DNA of 10,612 nt from Pseudomonadota bacterium (GTDB taxonomy: Bacteria; Bdellovibrionota; Bacteriovoracia; Bacteriovoracales; Bacteriovoracaceae): positions 1-10,612 of the forward strand of contig JAJTIF010000121.1 of NCBI GenBank assembly GCA_021299675.1. Direction: 5' to 3'. A model generated the notes under the pieces. The model did no database searches and had not been told where the DNA came from. It saw only the letters and a program-made list of their open reading frames with translations. Positions 1-6,480 of this stretch are shown in pieces (within the stretch, counting starts at the first letter, position 1; each line of letters starts with the position of its first letter). Made by a program: the position numbers and the translations under genes.

Positions 1-1
1 A

Positions 2-196
2 ACAATCTTTGGCTCACACAACTGGTCAGAAGCCGCCAACAGTATCAACGATGAGTTCCTCGTGGTGGTTGACGATGCCACGACGGCGGGTGAATTCTCA
101 ACAGAGTTTAACCGACTAACTCGCTCAGCTGAATGGGGTGTTCCCTTTAGAGTTACGCAAGAAGTACAAAGAATGCGCGAGTTCTGTCAGCTTTAA
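2..196 (+). CDS. Phospholipase D-like protein, C-terminal fragment
   Basis: This is an open frame entering from the left edge and ending at TAA 194-196; 64 residues are visible. The first residues read TIFGSHNWSEAANSINDEF. This matches the stretch just after the second HKD motif of phospholipase D-superfamily proteins, where a GS-x-N-W-S segment and an N-D-E motif form part of the active-site floor. The catalytic H, K and D residues themselves lie upstream, outside the window, so activity cannot be judged. The tail after the NDE motif (strand FLVVVDD, then an amphipathic helix) is also typical of the domain end. PLD-like proteins range from cardiolipin synthases to nucleases and secreted lipases, and the substrate cannot be told from this fragment. 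No terminator hairpin is visible before the next gene. The family call is fairly secure; the specific function is unknown. Confidence 0.7.
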   Translation, partial: TIFGSHNWSEAANSINDEFLVVVDDATTAGEFSTEFNRLTRSAEWGVPFRVTQEVQRMREFCQL

Positions 197-209
197 CCTC
201 TCTAAATCT

Positions 210-238
210 TTTCCTTTCATCAGCCACTTGGTTATACT
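210..238 (+). promoter_or_regulatory. Possible sigma-70 promoter for the sppA-tolB operon
   Basis: TATACT at 233-238 is a five-of-six match to the -10 box. The best -35 candidate at 17-base spacing is TTTCCT (210-215), which is weak. Transcription would start near 245, about 30 bases before the GTG start of sppA. The gap 197-273 is the only sizeable non-coding stretch before the operon, which favours a promoter here. The assignment is by eye only. Confidence 0.3.
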
Positions 239-262
239 TAACTATCGAAAAAATCTTTAGTT

Positions 263-267
263 AGGAG
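263..267 (+). promoter_or_regulatory. Ribosome binding site deciding the GTG start of sppA
   Basis: AGGAG lies 6 bases before GTG 274. An ATG at 269 is closer but is in another frame, so this SD selects the GTG and explains why the gene starts with a non-ATG codon. Confidence 0.75.
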
Positions 268-273
268 CATGCT

Positions 274-1197
274 GTGTCGCGCGAAAGATCCAAAGGTATC
301 GTCGGAATTTTTGTCCTCATCACCGCCCTTTTTGTGGTGTTCATGGTGTTTGCTTTCTTCACTGTCTCAAGCCTGAAGGACACTTCTGATATAAGTGCTA
401 AGGCGATGCAAGGGGATGAAGACGGACCCATCGCTGTGATCACCATCGAGGGTGCGATCATGGAATCCAAAAAAACGGTGCAACTTCTCCACGCTGCGGA
501 GGAAGAAAAATCCATCAAAGCGATTCTTCTGCGCATCGATTCTCCCGGAGGTGCAGTAGCGCCCACACAAGAGATCTATGAAGAGATTCGTCGTATCAAT
601 GAAGTGAAGCCGGTCTATTCATCCTTTGGCAGTGTCGCTGCTTCAGGTGGTTACTACATTGGTGCAGCCACCAGAAAAATTTACGCCAGCCCGGGCAGCC
701 TTACCGGCTCGATCGGTGTTATCATGCAGTTTGCTGATCTCTCTGAGCTCTTTGCCTTTGCGAAGTTTAAGCCCGGTGTGATCAAGGCTGGTAAGTACAA
801 AGATGTGGGCTCTCCCCATCGAGCGATGACAGAGGAAGAGAGAGGAATCCTTGAGTCTAGCCTCAAGATCACTCACCGACAATTCATCAACGACATTGTG
901 AAGGTCCGTGAAGACCGCCTAACTAAGAAACCTGAAGAGTTTGCCCAAGGCCAAATCTTCAACGGTGAAGAAGCCTTGGCCTTCGGGCTGGTGGACGAGC
1001 TGGCCGGGATGTGGGAAGCGGGGAGACGAATCCATAAAGAATTAAAGCTCAAAGAAGAATTTGGTCTGCGCTTCGTAAAGCCAAAGAAAAAGCGCATGTC
1101 GCTCTCGGATCTTTTGCAAGAAGGCGAAGAGACGATGAGTTTCATCAGAAATAACATGGTTAAAAAATCAGGGCCGGCCTTCTTGCTGGATTGGTGA
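274..1197 (+). CDS. sppA: Signal peptide peptidase SppA (S49 family, short form)
   Basis: This is a membrane-anchored serine protease that cuts leftover signal peptides, and possibly misfolded proteins, at the outer face of the inner membrane. The 307 residues match the single-domain SppA type seen in Bacillus, about half of the tandem-domain E. coli enzyme. A single hydrophobic segment at about residues 9-34 serves as membrane anchor. The S49 core follows: strand AILLRIDSPGG (83-93), the nucleophile in AASGGYY (Ser124), TGSIGVI (144-150), and the general-base lysine in GKYKDVGSP (Lys176). The Ser-Lys spacing of 52 equals that of the Bacillus dyad. The C-terminal part includes the conserved FNGEEALAFGLVD segment (229-241) and ends in a lysine-rich tail. 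The start is GTG, set by AGGAG. It is the first gene of the long operon; lapB starts 7 bases after its stop. All key residues are present, so it should be active. Confidence 0.95.
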   Translation: MSRERSKGIVGIFVLITALFVVFMVFAFFTVSSLKDTSDISAKAMQGDEDGPIAVITIEGAIMESKKTVQLLHAAEEEKSIKAILLRIDSPGGAVAPTQEIYEEIRRINEVKPVYSSFGSVAASGGYYIGAATRKIYASPGSLTGSIGVIMQFADLSELFAFAKFKPGVIKAGKYKDVGSPHRAMTEEERGILESSLKITHRQFINDIVKVREDRLTKKPEEFAQGQIFNGEEALAFGLVDELAGMWEAGRRIHKELKLKEEFGLRFVKPKKKRMSLSDLLQEGEETMSFIRNNMVKKSGPAFLLDW

Positions 1198-1204
1198 GCA
1201 ATAG

Positions 1205-2434
1205 ATGGATTTTCAGCCCTTCTTCGATTGGCTTCGGGATAATCTCCTTACGGTCGTTGCCGTAGGGATCACTGCCGTCCTCATTTACCATTACGTCATC
1301 GAGCGCGACCGTGCTGTTAAGCTTTCGCGCAAATACCGGAATAGTATTTTTGAAGCCCAGTCACGTATTTTTCTCAACGCCACTCAGTACCTCATCTCGG
1401 GAAATAAAGACCTGGCGATCAAAGAGTTTTTGAATGCCGTTGACCTGAACCGTGAGACGATTGAAACGTACTTCGCTCTCGGTGGTCTGTTCCGCTCGAA
1501 CGGAGAAATCGAAAAAGCCATCTCGATTCACCGCTCCCTCATTGCCCGTGACAACATTTCAGAGTCGACTCGCCTAGCTGCACTTAAAGAGCTCGCTGTC
1601 GATTTCGATAAGGGTGGCTTCATTGATAAAGCTGTCGAGACGTACAAAGATGTGCTCAAGATTAACCGCGATCAGCAAGATGTCATCCAGGCCCTGTGTC
1701 GTATCTATGAGGACACCGAAGATTGGGACCAAGCATATAACTACCGCGTGATGCTCTCAAAAGTCGGACATGAAAACCAGAGTGAGACGATCTCGCACAT
1801 CCTGGTCCAGAAGGCGAAGGCCCAATTTGAAAAGGGCGAACTAAAAGATGCGCTGGAAGACCTAGACGACGCCTTCCGATTCGCTCCTTCTGTTTCGGCT
1901 AAAATTTTTCGCCTCAAGCTCCACCTTACTCAAGGCGAGATGGAAGATGCCAACATTCTCTTGATGGAGCTCCTCAAAGAGCATCCGATGTTCTCCACCT
2001 TCCTCTTTGTGAGCTTAGAAGACTTCAGCCCCAAGCATCCGAAGTATGAAGAATACATGAACCGCCTGGATCAATTGAAGAAATCATTTCTTAATTTTCA
2101 CGACGTTGACTTGGTGACGGCGCCATCGGTGATCCTGTCTAAGATCCGCCTCCTCAAATCGGCGAACCGTTATCAAGAAGCCTTCGAGCTCCTTGATCGT
2201 TGGATGAAGAACTACGGCCAGAGTGATGTCCTGAAAATGGAATACATCAAGCTTCTCATCGCCGTCGGCAAGTCTGAGGAAGCGCTCGAGAATACGCAGC
2301 AGTTGCTGAACACCTTGTCGGGCTCTCTCACTCGCCACTACTGTTCTCAGTGTGGCTATAATTCGGATGAAATTTTTTGGCGCTGCCCTCAGTGCTACAA
2401 CTGGGAAACGATTCAATTTAGATGGAAAGTCTAA
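1205..2434 (+). CDS. lapB: Lipopolysaccharide assembly protein LapB (YciM)
   Basis: In E. coli, LapB is an inner-membrane TPR protein that brings the protease FtsH to LpxC, so limiting LPS synthesis. This 409-residue protein (E. coli 389) shows the whole layout. It has an N-terminal membrane helix (about 13-31), then a run of TPR helices. The first block, with ETIETYFALGGLFRSNGE (84-101) and EKAISIHRSL (103-112), is close to the E. coli version. At the C-terminus is a rubredoxin-like zinc or iron knuckle with CSQC (380-383) and CPQC (394-397), followed by NWETI. All four cysteines are kept, as is the aromatic residue before the second pair. It lies between sppA and a secreted SH3-like gene; its stop TAA shares a base with the next start. 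The SD is weak (GGTGAG within the end of sppA), which suggests translation coupled to sppA. The interaction with FtsH and LpxC is inferred from family knowledge. Confidence 0.93.
   Translation: MDFQPFFDWLRDNLLTVVAVGITAVLIYHYVIERDRAVKLSRKYRNSIFEAQSRIFLNATQYLISGNKDLAIKEFLNAVDLNRETIETYFALGGLFRSNGEIEKAISIHRSLIARDNISESTRLAALKELAVDFDKGGFIDKAVETYKDVLKINRDQQDVIQALCRIYEDTEDWDQAYNYRVMLSKVGHENQSETISHILVQKAKAQFEKGELKDALEDLDDAFRFAPSVSAKIFRLKLHLTQGEMEDANILLMELLKEHPMFSTFLFVSLEDFSPKHPKYEEYMNRLDQLKKSFLNFHDVDLVTAPSVILSKIRLLKSANRYQEAFELLDRWMKNYGQSDVLKMEYIKLLIAVGKSEEALENTQQLLNTLSGSLTRHYCSQCGYNSDEIFWRCPQCYNWETIQFRWKV
2424..2429 (+). promoter_or_regulatory. Ribosome binding site supporting the ATG at 2434
   Basis: GGAAAG inside the end of lapB sits 4 bases before ATG 2434, which overlaps the lapB stop as TAATG. 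It favours this start over the in-frame ATG at 2422, which would have the SD-like bases inside its own second and third codons. Confidence 0.4.
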
Positions 2435-2817
2435 TGAAATGGCTGCTTCGATTTTTTAGTCTAAGCTTCTTTTTGTGTCTGAACCTCCATGCACAGGAGG
2501 TGGTGTATCTCACCACTTTTCTGGGCCACGTTCACCAGTCTCCCTCCCGCCTTTCGCCCAGTCTCACTACAATCCAGTGCGGTTATCCGGTAAAGCTACT
2601 GAAGGATCCTACGATTCTCGTCAGCGAAGACTGGGAGCGAGTGCAGGTCGCCGACTGGAAGGGGTTCGTGTGGAAGAGGCATCTAAGTAAGTCAAAGCCG
2701 GACTGCTTTCAAGCTCGTTTTCCAAAATTCGTCGATGCCCTCAACCTGGATCTGACGGAACTCTATTACTGGGGTCGCTTGAACGACCACTGGGAAGAGG
2801 GGAGGGCGAATCCATGA
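2434..2817 (+). CDS. Small secreted SH3-like domain protein
   Basis: This is a 127-residue protein of unknown precise role. It opens with a clear signal peptide: MKW, then a hydrophobic core to about residue 18, with likely cleavage after LHA (residue 20) or one residue later. There is no good lipobox, so it is probably soluble in the periplasm. Residues 22-84 look like a bacterial SH3 domain: a small barrel with HQSPSRLSPSL near the start, a GYPVKLL strand, a DWERVQV strand and the closing WKGFVWKRHL. Bacterial SH3 domains usually bind peptidoglycan or mediate protein contacts. Two cysteines (49 and 91) could form a disulfide. The tail is rich in Trp, Tyr and acid residues. ATG 2434 is preferred because it overlaps the lapB stop, has an SD, and starts the signal peptide directly; ATG 2422 would add four residues. 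Its stop overlaps the next gene as ATGA. The SH3 fold is a pattern-based call; ligand unknown. Confidence 0.7.
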   Translation: MKWLLRFFSLSFFLCLNLHAQEVVYLTTFLGHVHQSPSRLSPSLTTIQCGYPVKLLKDPTILVSEDWERVQVADWKGFVWKRHLSKSKPDCFQARFPKFVDALNLDLTELYYWGRLNDHWEEGRANP

Positions 2818-3680
2818 GTGTGCTTTTACTTTTGCTAAGCTTCCAGCTCTTTGCTCAAGCTCCCAAGCTAGATCAAGAGAAGGAACTCGAGGTCGTGGAT
2901 TTTAAGAATGTAAAAGATGTCTTAAAAAAAGACGGTCTGTTCGAGGAAGCAAAGAAAAAACAAACAGAAGTGAAGAAGATCCAAGAACTTCGAGTGAAAA
3001 CAAACCGCGAACTCTACAACTGGCCAGGTGAAGATGAGTTCTGGTTCTTCGCTACTGAATACTGGATGGTCAAAGAAGTATCCGTCTTGAAGTGGGACAT
3101 CGATAAGCCCGATTACGGGTTAGATAAATCACTCACTCAACTTTTAAAGCAAGTCGGACTCGCGCAAAAAAAATTCCGGATCATGGGCCTCAATGCTAAT
3201 ACCCCGGCCCATCTCGGTCTGGCGTGGATGAGCGACGAGTACTGTCTCATTTTTTCAATCCCCTTCGTGCGCTCGATGGATCTGAGTAAACTGGAGATTT
3301 CCCTGCTTCTGCTGCAGGACATGCTCCGAGTCGATGAGGGCTGGCTCAAAGAGAGCATCCGTCCGGAAAATCTGAAAACCTTGGTGGGGACAAATTTTGA
3401 GGGCAAGAAGCCAGACTTAAGTCCAGTGTTTCAGGTTGCAAAGAACTACCGCAGTTTCTTAGATGAAAAAGGTTTTAGTTTCCAGCAGCAGTTTGAAATC
3501 ACAAAAAAAATGAACTCGCTGCTTAAGACACAACCGGAACTTTGGAATGCCTACGTGCGACTCCTGGGAAAGATGGATCGTTTGATTAAATCTCAGGGAG
3601 CCTTCGCTGATTACGTTAAGATGTATCCTTCACCGGAAATGCAGATACGTTGGTTGGCCCCTGAAGAAAAAGCGCTATGA
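2814..3680 (+). CDS. Secreted protein of unknown function, possibly a degenerate M48-like peptidase
   Basis: I do not recognise this 288-residue protein with confidence. It begins with a short hydrophobic leader (MSVLLLLLSFQLFAQ, likely cut after Ala14 or Gln15). The leader is unusual in having no lysine or arginine before the core. Residues 20-65 are highly charged and probably helical or coiled. The middle (121-178) runs in the order seen in M48 zinc metallopeptidases: an N-x-P-A segment (128-132), a strand, an FVRSMDLSKLE stretch, then LLLLQDMLR where M48 enzymes have the HExxH zinc motif. The histidines are absent here (QDMLR, 168-172), so if it belongs to that family it is not an active zinc peptidase. 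The C-terminal third is helical. The start overlaps the previous stop as ATGA and has a strong SD (GGGGAGGG, 2799-2806). The next gene overlaps its stop in the same way. The coding call is secure; the family resemblance is a weak inference. Confidence 0.8.
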   Translation: MSVLLLLLSFQLFAQAPKLDQEKELEVVDFKNVKDVLKKDGLFEEAKKKQTEVKKIQELRVKTNRELYNWPGEDEFWFFATEYWMVKEVSVLKWDIDKPDYGLDKSLTQLLKQVGLAQKKFRIMGLNANTPAHLGLAWMSDEYCLIFSIPFVRSMDLSKLEISLLLLQDMLRVDEGWLKESIRPENLKTLVGTNFEGKKPDLSPVFQVAKNYRSFLDEKGFSFQQQFEITKKMNSLLKTQPELWNAYVRLLGKMDRLIKSQGAFADYVKMYPSPEMQIRWLAPEEKAL

Positions 3681-4513
3681 ACTACGATTCACAGGAATTG
3701 AAGCTTTTTCAACGACACACACGATGGTGGGTGTTTTACATGGCCGTCTTTGTGGTCGTGCATGTGGTGCTGAGTTCAGTAGGTGCCTTTTTCCACTTCC
3801 TCCTCGACCACGAGATATCGATTGTTGAGGGCTGGTTGCATAAAAACGGGTGGGAGCTCACGCTCTTTTCAAAAGTTTTTAGTCTTTTCATCTTACAGAA
3901 ATGTCTCCAGATTCGGCTCTACCGGCCTCGATCTATTAAGGGCTTCCTCAAAGACCAGTGGCGCCTGCCGAATCAGAATCTGATCGTGATCGTGATGTTT
4001 CTCTTCATCTCGATCCTCTTCATCGGAAAGCCAGAAGTGCAGACGCAGAACCTCACTTTTTTTGTTTACCATTTCATCACCTATGTCTCGATCATGATCT
4101 GGTTTATGACCGACTACTTTGCCCTCGTGCAACTCAAAGATCTCTTTGATCCCGAAGAGAAGTCACTGTCGCGCTGGTTGTTAGTTATTTATTTTGTAAC
4201 TTTCTTGATAAGCTTTAAAATGGTGATTCCTGACTACTTTAATACGGGACTAGTGATTCATCTGCATTTCATCACGATGCTTTTCATCACGGGTAGTAAG
4301 TTTCGGCAATGGTCGAACGCCTTTTTTTACCTCGCACTCTTTGCTGCTCCTCTGGCCACACTCTTTGGAATGGACCCAGTGTGGGGCCCAGATTTTTCAC
4401 CCTTTAAGCTCCACAGAATGCCCCACTCAGCTTTTCTTATCACTATTTGGATGCTATCGTTGGCCTACTATCGTTATCGCCATCGCTGGCACTGGCTTGA
4501 AAAAATAAGCTAG
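3677..4513 (+). CDS. Polytopic inner-membrane protein of unknown function
   Basis: This is a 278-residue protein with about seven or eight hydrophobic segments, at roughly residues 17-42, 61-78, 101-117, 127-151, 166-186, 191-206, 213-231 and 249-267. No catalytic motif stands out. Polar landmarks are HFLLDHE (40-46), several histidines in membrane-proximal positions (His195, His197), a DLFDPEEKSLSR loop (155-166), and a basic, aromatic tail (YYRYRHRWHW). I cannot place it in a family; it does not look like a transporter with obvious repeats or like a known O-antigen or lipid enzyme. The start ATG overlaps the previous stop as ATGA with only a weak purine-rich SD, so translation is probably coupled. 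It ends 26 bases before tolQ. Its place between the two secreted unknowns and tolQRAB points to envelope work, but that is context only. Confidence 0.8.
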   Translation: MNYDSQELKLFQRHTRWWVFYMAVFVVVHVVLSSVGAFFHFLLDHEISIVEGWLHKNGWELTLFSKVFSLFILQKCLQIRLYRPRSIKGFLKDQWRLPNQNLIVIVMFLFISILFIGKPEVQTQNLTFFVYHFITYVSIMIWFMTDYFALVQLKDLFDPEEKSLSRWLLVIYFVTFLISFKMVIPDYFNTGLVIHLHFITMLFITGSKFRQWSNAFFYLALFAAPLATLFGMDPVWGPDFSPFKLHRMPHSAFLITIWMLSLAYYRYRHRWHWLEKIS

Positions 4514-4539
4514 CCGCATCAGTCACAAAGGAGTGTGCA

Positions 4540-5238
4540 ATGGCCGGAGGTCTCAATATTTGGGAAATTTTATGGCAATCAGGTCCCGTTGTTAAGGGCG
4601 TGCTTGTTATCCTCGTTTTATGCTCAGTGATGTCTTGGGCGATCATTATCCAAAAGTACAAAGAAATTAAGCTCGTCGAAAAAGCGAATGCGCTTTTTCT
4701 CACGGCCTTTCAGTCGAGCACCAACATGGGTGATCTCTTCCACACGGCACTCACGCACCAGGAATCCACCATGGGCTTGATGTACCGCAAGGGCTACGAG
4801 GAGATCAATCGCCTCAATGAGCGCCTTGGTGATCGTCAGCACCTGAGCAGCTACCTTAAGGAGCAAAACTTTGTTCCGGTTGAGCGTGCTCTTAAAAATG
4901 GCGTCACCACCGCCCAAGAAAAACTCGACGCACGGATTGCGACCCTCGCCACGATCGGCTCAGTGACTCCCTTCATCGGTCTCTTCGGTACCGTCTGGGG
5001 CATCATCGGTGCATTCTCGGGTCTCTCGCAAGGTGGAGGCTCTATTGAAGCAGTAGCTCCCGGTATCGCAGAGGCACTCGTTGCTACGGCCGTGGGTCTG
5101 GCAGCGGCTATTCCGGCGGTCTGGGGCTTTAACACCTTCAACACCAAGCTCTCCACCCTCCATGGACAGATGGAATCATTCGGACAGGATTTTTTAAATC
5201 TCGTCGAACGTTCCCTGATCCTCACTCGTAAAGACTAA
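4540..5238 (+). CDS. tolQ: TolQ, proton-channel subunit of the Tol-Pal system (MotA/TolQ/ExbB family)
   Basis: TolQ forms a pentameric inner-membrane ring around a TolR dimer. Proton flow through it powers TolA movements that help the outer membrane constrict at division. The 232 residues fit the family (E. coli 230). The first membrane helix is at about 17-37, then comes a large cytoplasmic loop (about 38-135). Two further helices carry the family signatures: TIGSVTPFIGLFGTVWGII (138-156), and APGIAEALVATAVGLAAAIP (173-192), which line the channel and contain the conserved Thr and Pro positions. A short cytoplasmic tail follows. AAGGAG (4528-4533) lies 6 bases before the ATG. TolR starts 12 bases after its stop. 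Sequence alone cannot fully exclude ExbB, but the linkage to TolR and TolB makes TolQ the better name. Confidence 0.93.
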   Translation: MAGGLNIWEILWQSGPVVKGVLVILVLCSVMSWAIIIQKYKEIKLVEKANALFLTAFQSSTNMGDLFHTALTHQESTMGLMYRKGYEEINRLNERLGDRQHLSSYLKEQNFVPVERALKNGVTTAQEKLDARIATLATIGSVTPFIGLFGTVWGIIGAFSGLSQGGGSIEAVAPGIAEALVATAVGLAAAIPAVWGFNTFNTKLSTLHGQMESFGQDFLNLVERSLILTRKD

Positions 5239-5244
5239 GAGGGG
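5239..5244 (+). promoter_or_regulatory. Ribosome binding site deciding the GTG start of tolR
   Basis: GAGGGG directly after the tolQ stop lies 6 bases before GTG 5251. The translated N-terminus from this GTG gives the expected short cytoplasmic lead before the TolR membrane helix. Confidence 0.65.
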
Positions 5245-5250
5245 ATTCCC

Positions 5251-5664
5251 GTGGCTTTTCAACTAGGCAATAGAAAAGGACCGATCGCTGACATCAACGT
5301 GACACCCATGGTGGACGTTATGCTGGTGCTACTGGTGATCTTCATGGTCACGGCCCCCATGATGTTTAGCGGGATCCAGCTCAAGCTTCCCAAGACGGGC
5401 AAGGTGAGCTCTCTGCAACTCAGTAAGGAGCTCGTCATCCTTTCTGTCAGTGCGGGGGAAGAGTTCTATCTTGGAAAATCCAGAGTTCCTCGGGAGAAGT
5501 TGATTGCGACGGTGATGAGTCAGCTCAAGAGCTCCGGCACCGATGTGGTTTACTTGCGCGCCGACTACGAGCTTAAATATGAAAAAGTGGCGAAGCTGAT
5601 GAGTGCCCTTAAAAACGCTGGCATCTCAAACATCGCTCTCGTGACTGAGATTGAAAAAAAATAG
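5251..5664 (+). CDS. tolR: TolR, ExbD/TolR family proton-channel subunit
   Basis: TolR dimerises inside the TolQ ring, and its membrane aspartate carries the protons. This 137-residue protein (E. coli 142) has a short basic cytoplasmic N-terminus, then INVTPMVDVMLVLLVIFMVT (15-34). Asp22 in the VDVMLVLLVIFMV helix is the conserved proton-carrying residue. The periplasmic domain (about 45-137) shows the ExbD/TolR strand-helix pattern, including VYLRADYELKYEKVAKLMSAL and the closing GISNIALVTE. The GTG start is supported by GAGGGG 6 bases upstream. It sits between tolQ and a TonB/TolA-like gene, the usual Tol order. Nothing key is missing. Confidence 0.93.
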   Translation: MAFQLGNRKGPIADINVTPMVDVMLVLLVIFMVTAPMMFSGIQLKLPKTGKVSSLQLSKELVILSVSAGEEFYLGKSRVPREKLIATVMSQLKSSGTDVVYLRADYELKYEKVAKLMSALKNAGISNIALVTEIEKK

Positions 5665-5667
5665 AGG
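5664..5667 (+). promoter_or_regulatory. Ribosome binding site for the GTG start at 5674
   Basis: GAGG overlaps the last base of the tolR stop and lies 6 bases before GTG 5674. A second GTG at 5670 is out of frame with the gene. Confidence 0.55.
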
Positions 5668-5673
5668 CGGTGA

Positions 5674-6471
5674 GTGAGAGCATTCTTTGAAAACGATCGA
5701 CAGTTTTCAGATGATTTTAAATCGAGCTTCATGCTGGCGATTGCCCTGCACATTTGTCTTCTGCTACTTGGCTTTGTGATAAGCCTTATCTTCAAGCCTT
5801 CCAGTGACGATGCGGCCCTCGAAATCCTCAAAGCTTCTGTGCGAGTGGACATCGTCGGCATGCCGAAGATGACAATCGAAGAACTCAAACGTTTGGAGCT
5901 TCCAAGCGAAGTCCCGCAAGAGCCCAGCCCCCAGGAGCAGGCGGCGCAAGAGAAAGACGTGGAGTCGCAGGCTGAAGTGAAGCCTGACGACGTCGTGATG
6001 CCCTCAGAGACTAAACCCAAGAAAGCCCTCAGCTCATTTCTTCAGAGCTATAGTTCCAAGAAAGTGGAAGTAAAGTCTCCCTCAAAAAATGGGAAAGGAA
6101 AAAAGATCGATGGTCTCGATAGTCTTATTCTCGAAGGCAACAAGCTCTCTAAGGGAACGGCCCTTTTCGGCGATACCACCGACATGGCCGACTCCGCTTT
6201 CGTGGGCTACGTGCAGATCATCCCCGAGAAAGTAAAAGAGCACTGGAAGCTTCCGAGTTTTCTCAAGGATCAAAACCTGCAGTGCCGCATCCACGTTTGG
6301 ATTGGACCGCGGGGTGAAATTTTAAAAACCAACATCCGTGAATCGAGTGGCAACAGTGAATATGACTCTCGGGCGCTCAATGCGATCAAAGCCGTGACCC
6401 TGGGAGTGCCGCCGGCTGAAATTGTCACTAAACTATCTAGTCGTGGGATTATCTTAGGATTTCCCCTTTAA
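5674..6471 (+). CDS. TonB/TolA-like energy-coupling protein of the Tol operon
   Basis: This protein is expected to be pulled by TolQ-TolR and to contact TolB or outer-membrane partners across the periplasm. It has 265 residues, much shorter than E. coli TolA (421). A single membrane helix lies at about 20-40 and carries Ser17/Ser18 and His26, resembling the S-x-H face that TonB and TolA use to engage ExbB/TolQ. A flexible linker rich in Pro, Glu, Lys and Ser runs from about 75 to 145, in place of the long helical TolA domain II. The end (176-265) is a TonB C-terminal fold: PEKVKEHWKLP, CRIHVWIGPRGEILKTNIR, then ESSGNSEYDSRALNAIKA and a final strand. It starts at GTG, 9 bases after tolR. By position it is the functional TolA; by domain it is closer to TonB. 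I leave the symbol empty for that reason. Confidence 0.87.
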   Translation: MRAFFENDRQFSDDFKSSFMLAIALHICLLLLGFVISLIFKPSSDDAALEILKASVRVDIVGMPKMTIEELKRLELPSEVPQEPSPQEQAAQEKDVESQAEVKPDDVVMPSETKPKKALSSFLQSYSSKKVEVKSPSKNGKGKKIDGLDSLILEGNKLSKGTALFGDTTDMADSAFVGYVQIIPEKVKEHWKLPSFLKDQNLQCRIHVWIGPRGEILKTNIRESSGNSEYDSRALNAIKAVTLGVPPAEIVTKLSSRGIILGFPL

Positions 6472-6480
6472 AGGATTTGT

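Noticed and set aside
2422..2433. ATG 2422 as start of the SH3-like protein
   Set aside because: It adds four residues before the signal peptide, while ATG 2434 overlaps the lapB stop and has an SD at 2424-2429. It remains possible.
2434..2499. Lipoprotein signal in the SH3-like protein (Cys15)
   Set aside because: The residues before the cysteine are bulky (SFFL) and lack the small residue at -1 required in a lipobox; a hydrophobic stretch also continues after it.
4851..5225. Minus-strand open frame of 124 codons opposite tolQ
   Set aside because: It lies wholly opposite a certain gene, has no SD, and its composition is what the complement of tolQ codons would give.
5565..6020. Minus-strand open frame of 151 codons opposite tolR and the TonB-like gene
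   Set aside because: It spans the junction of two well-supported genes, is serine-rich low-complexity as expected from antisense reading, and has no start signal.
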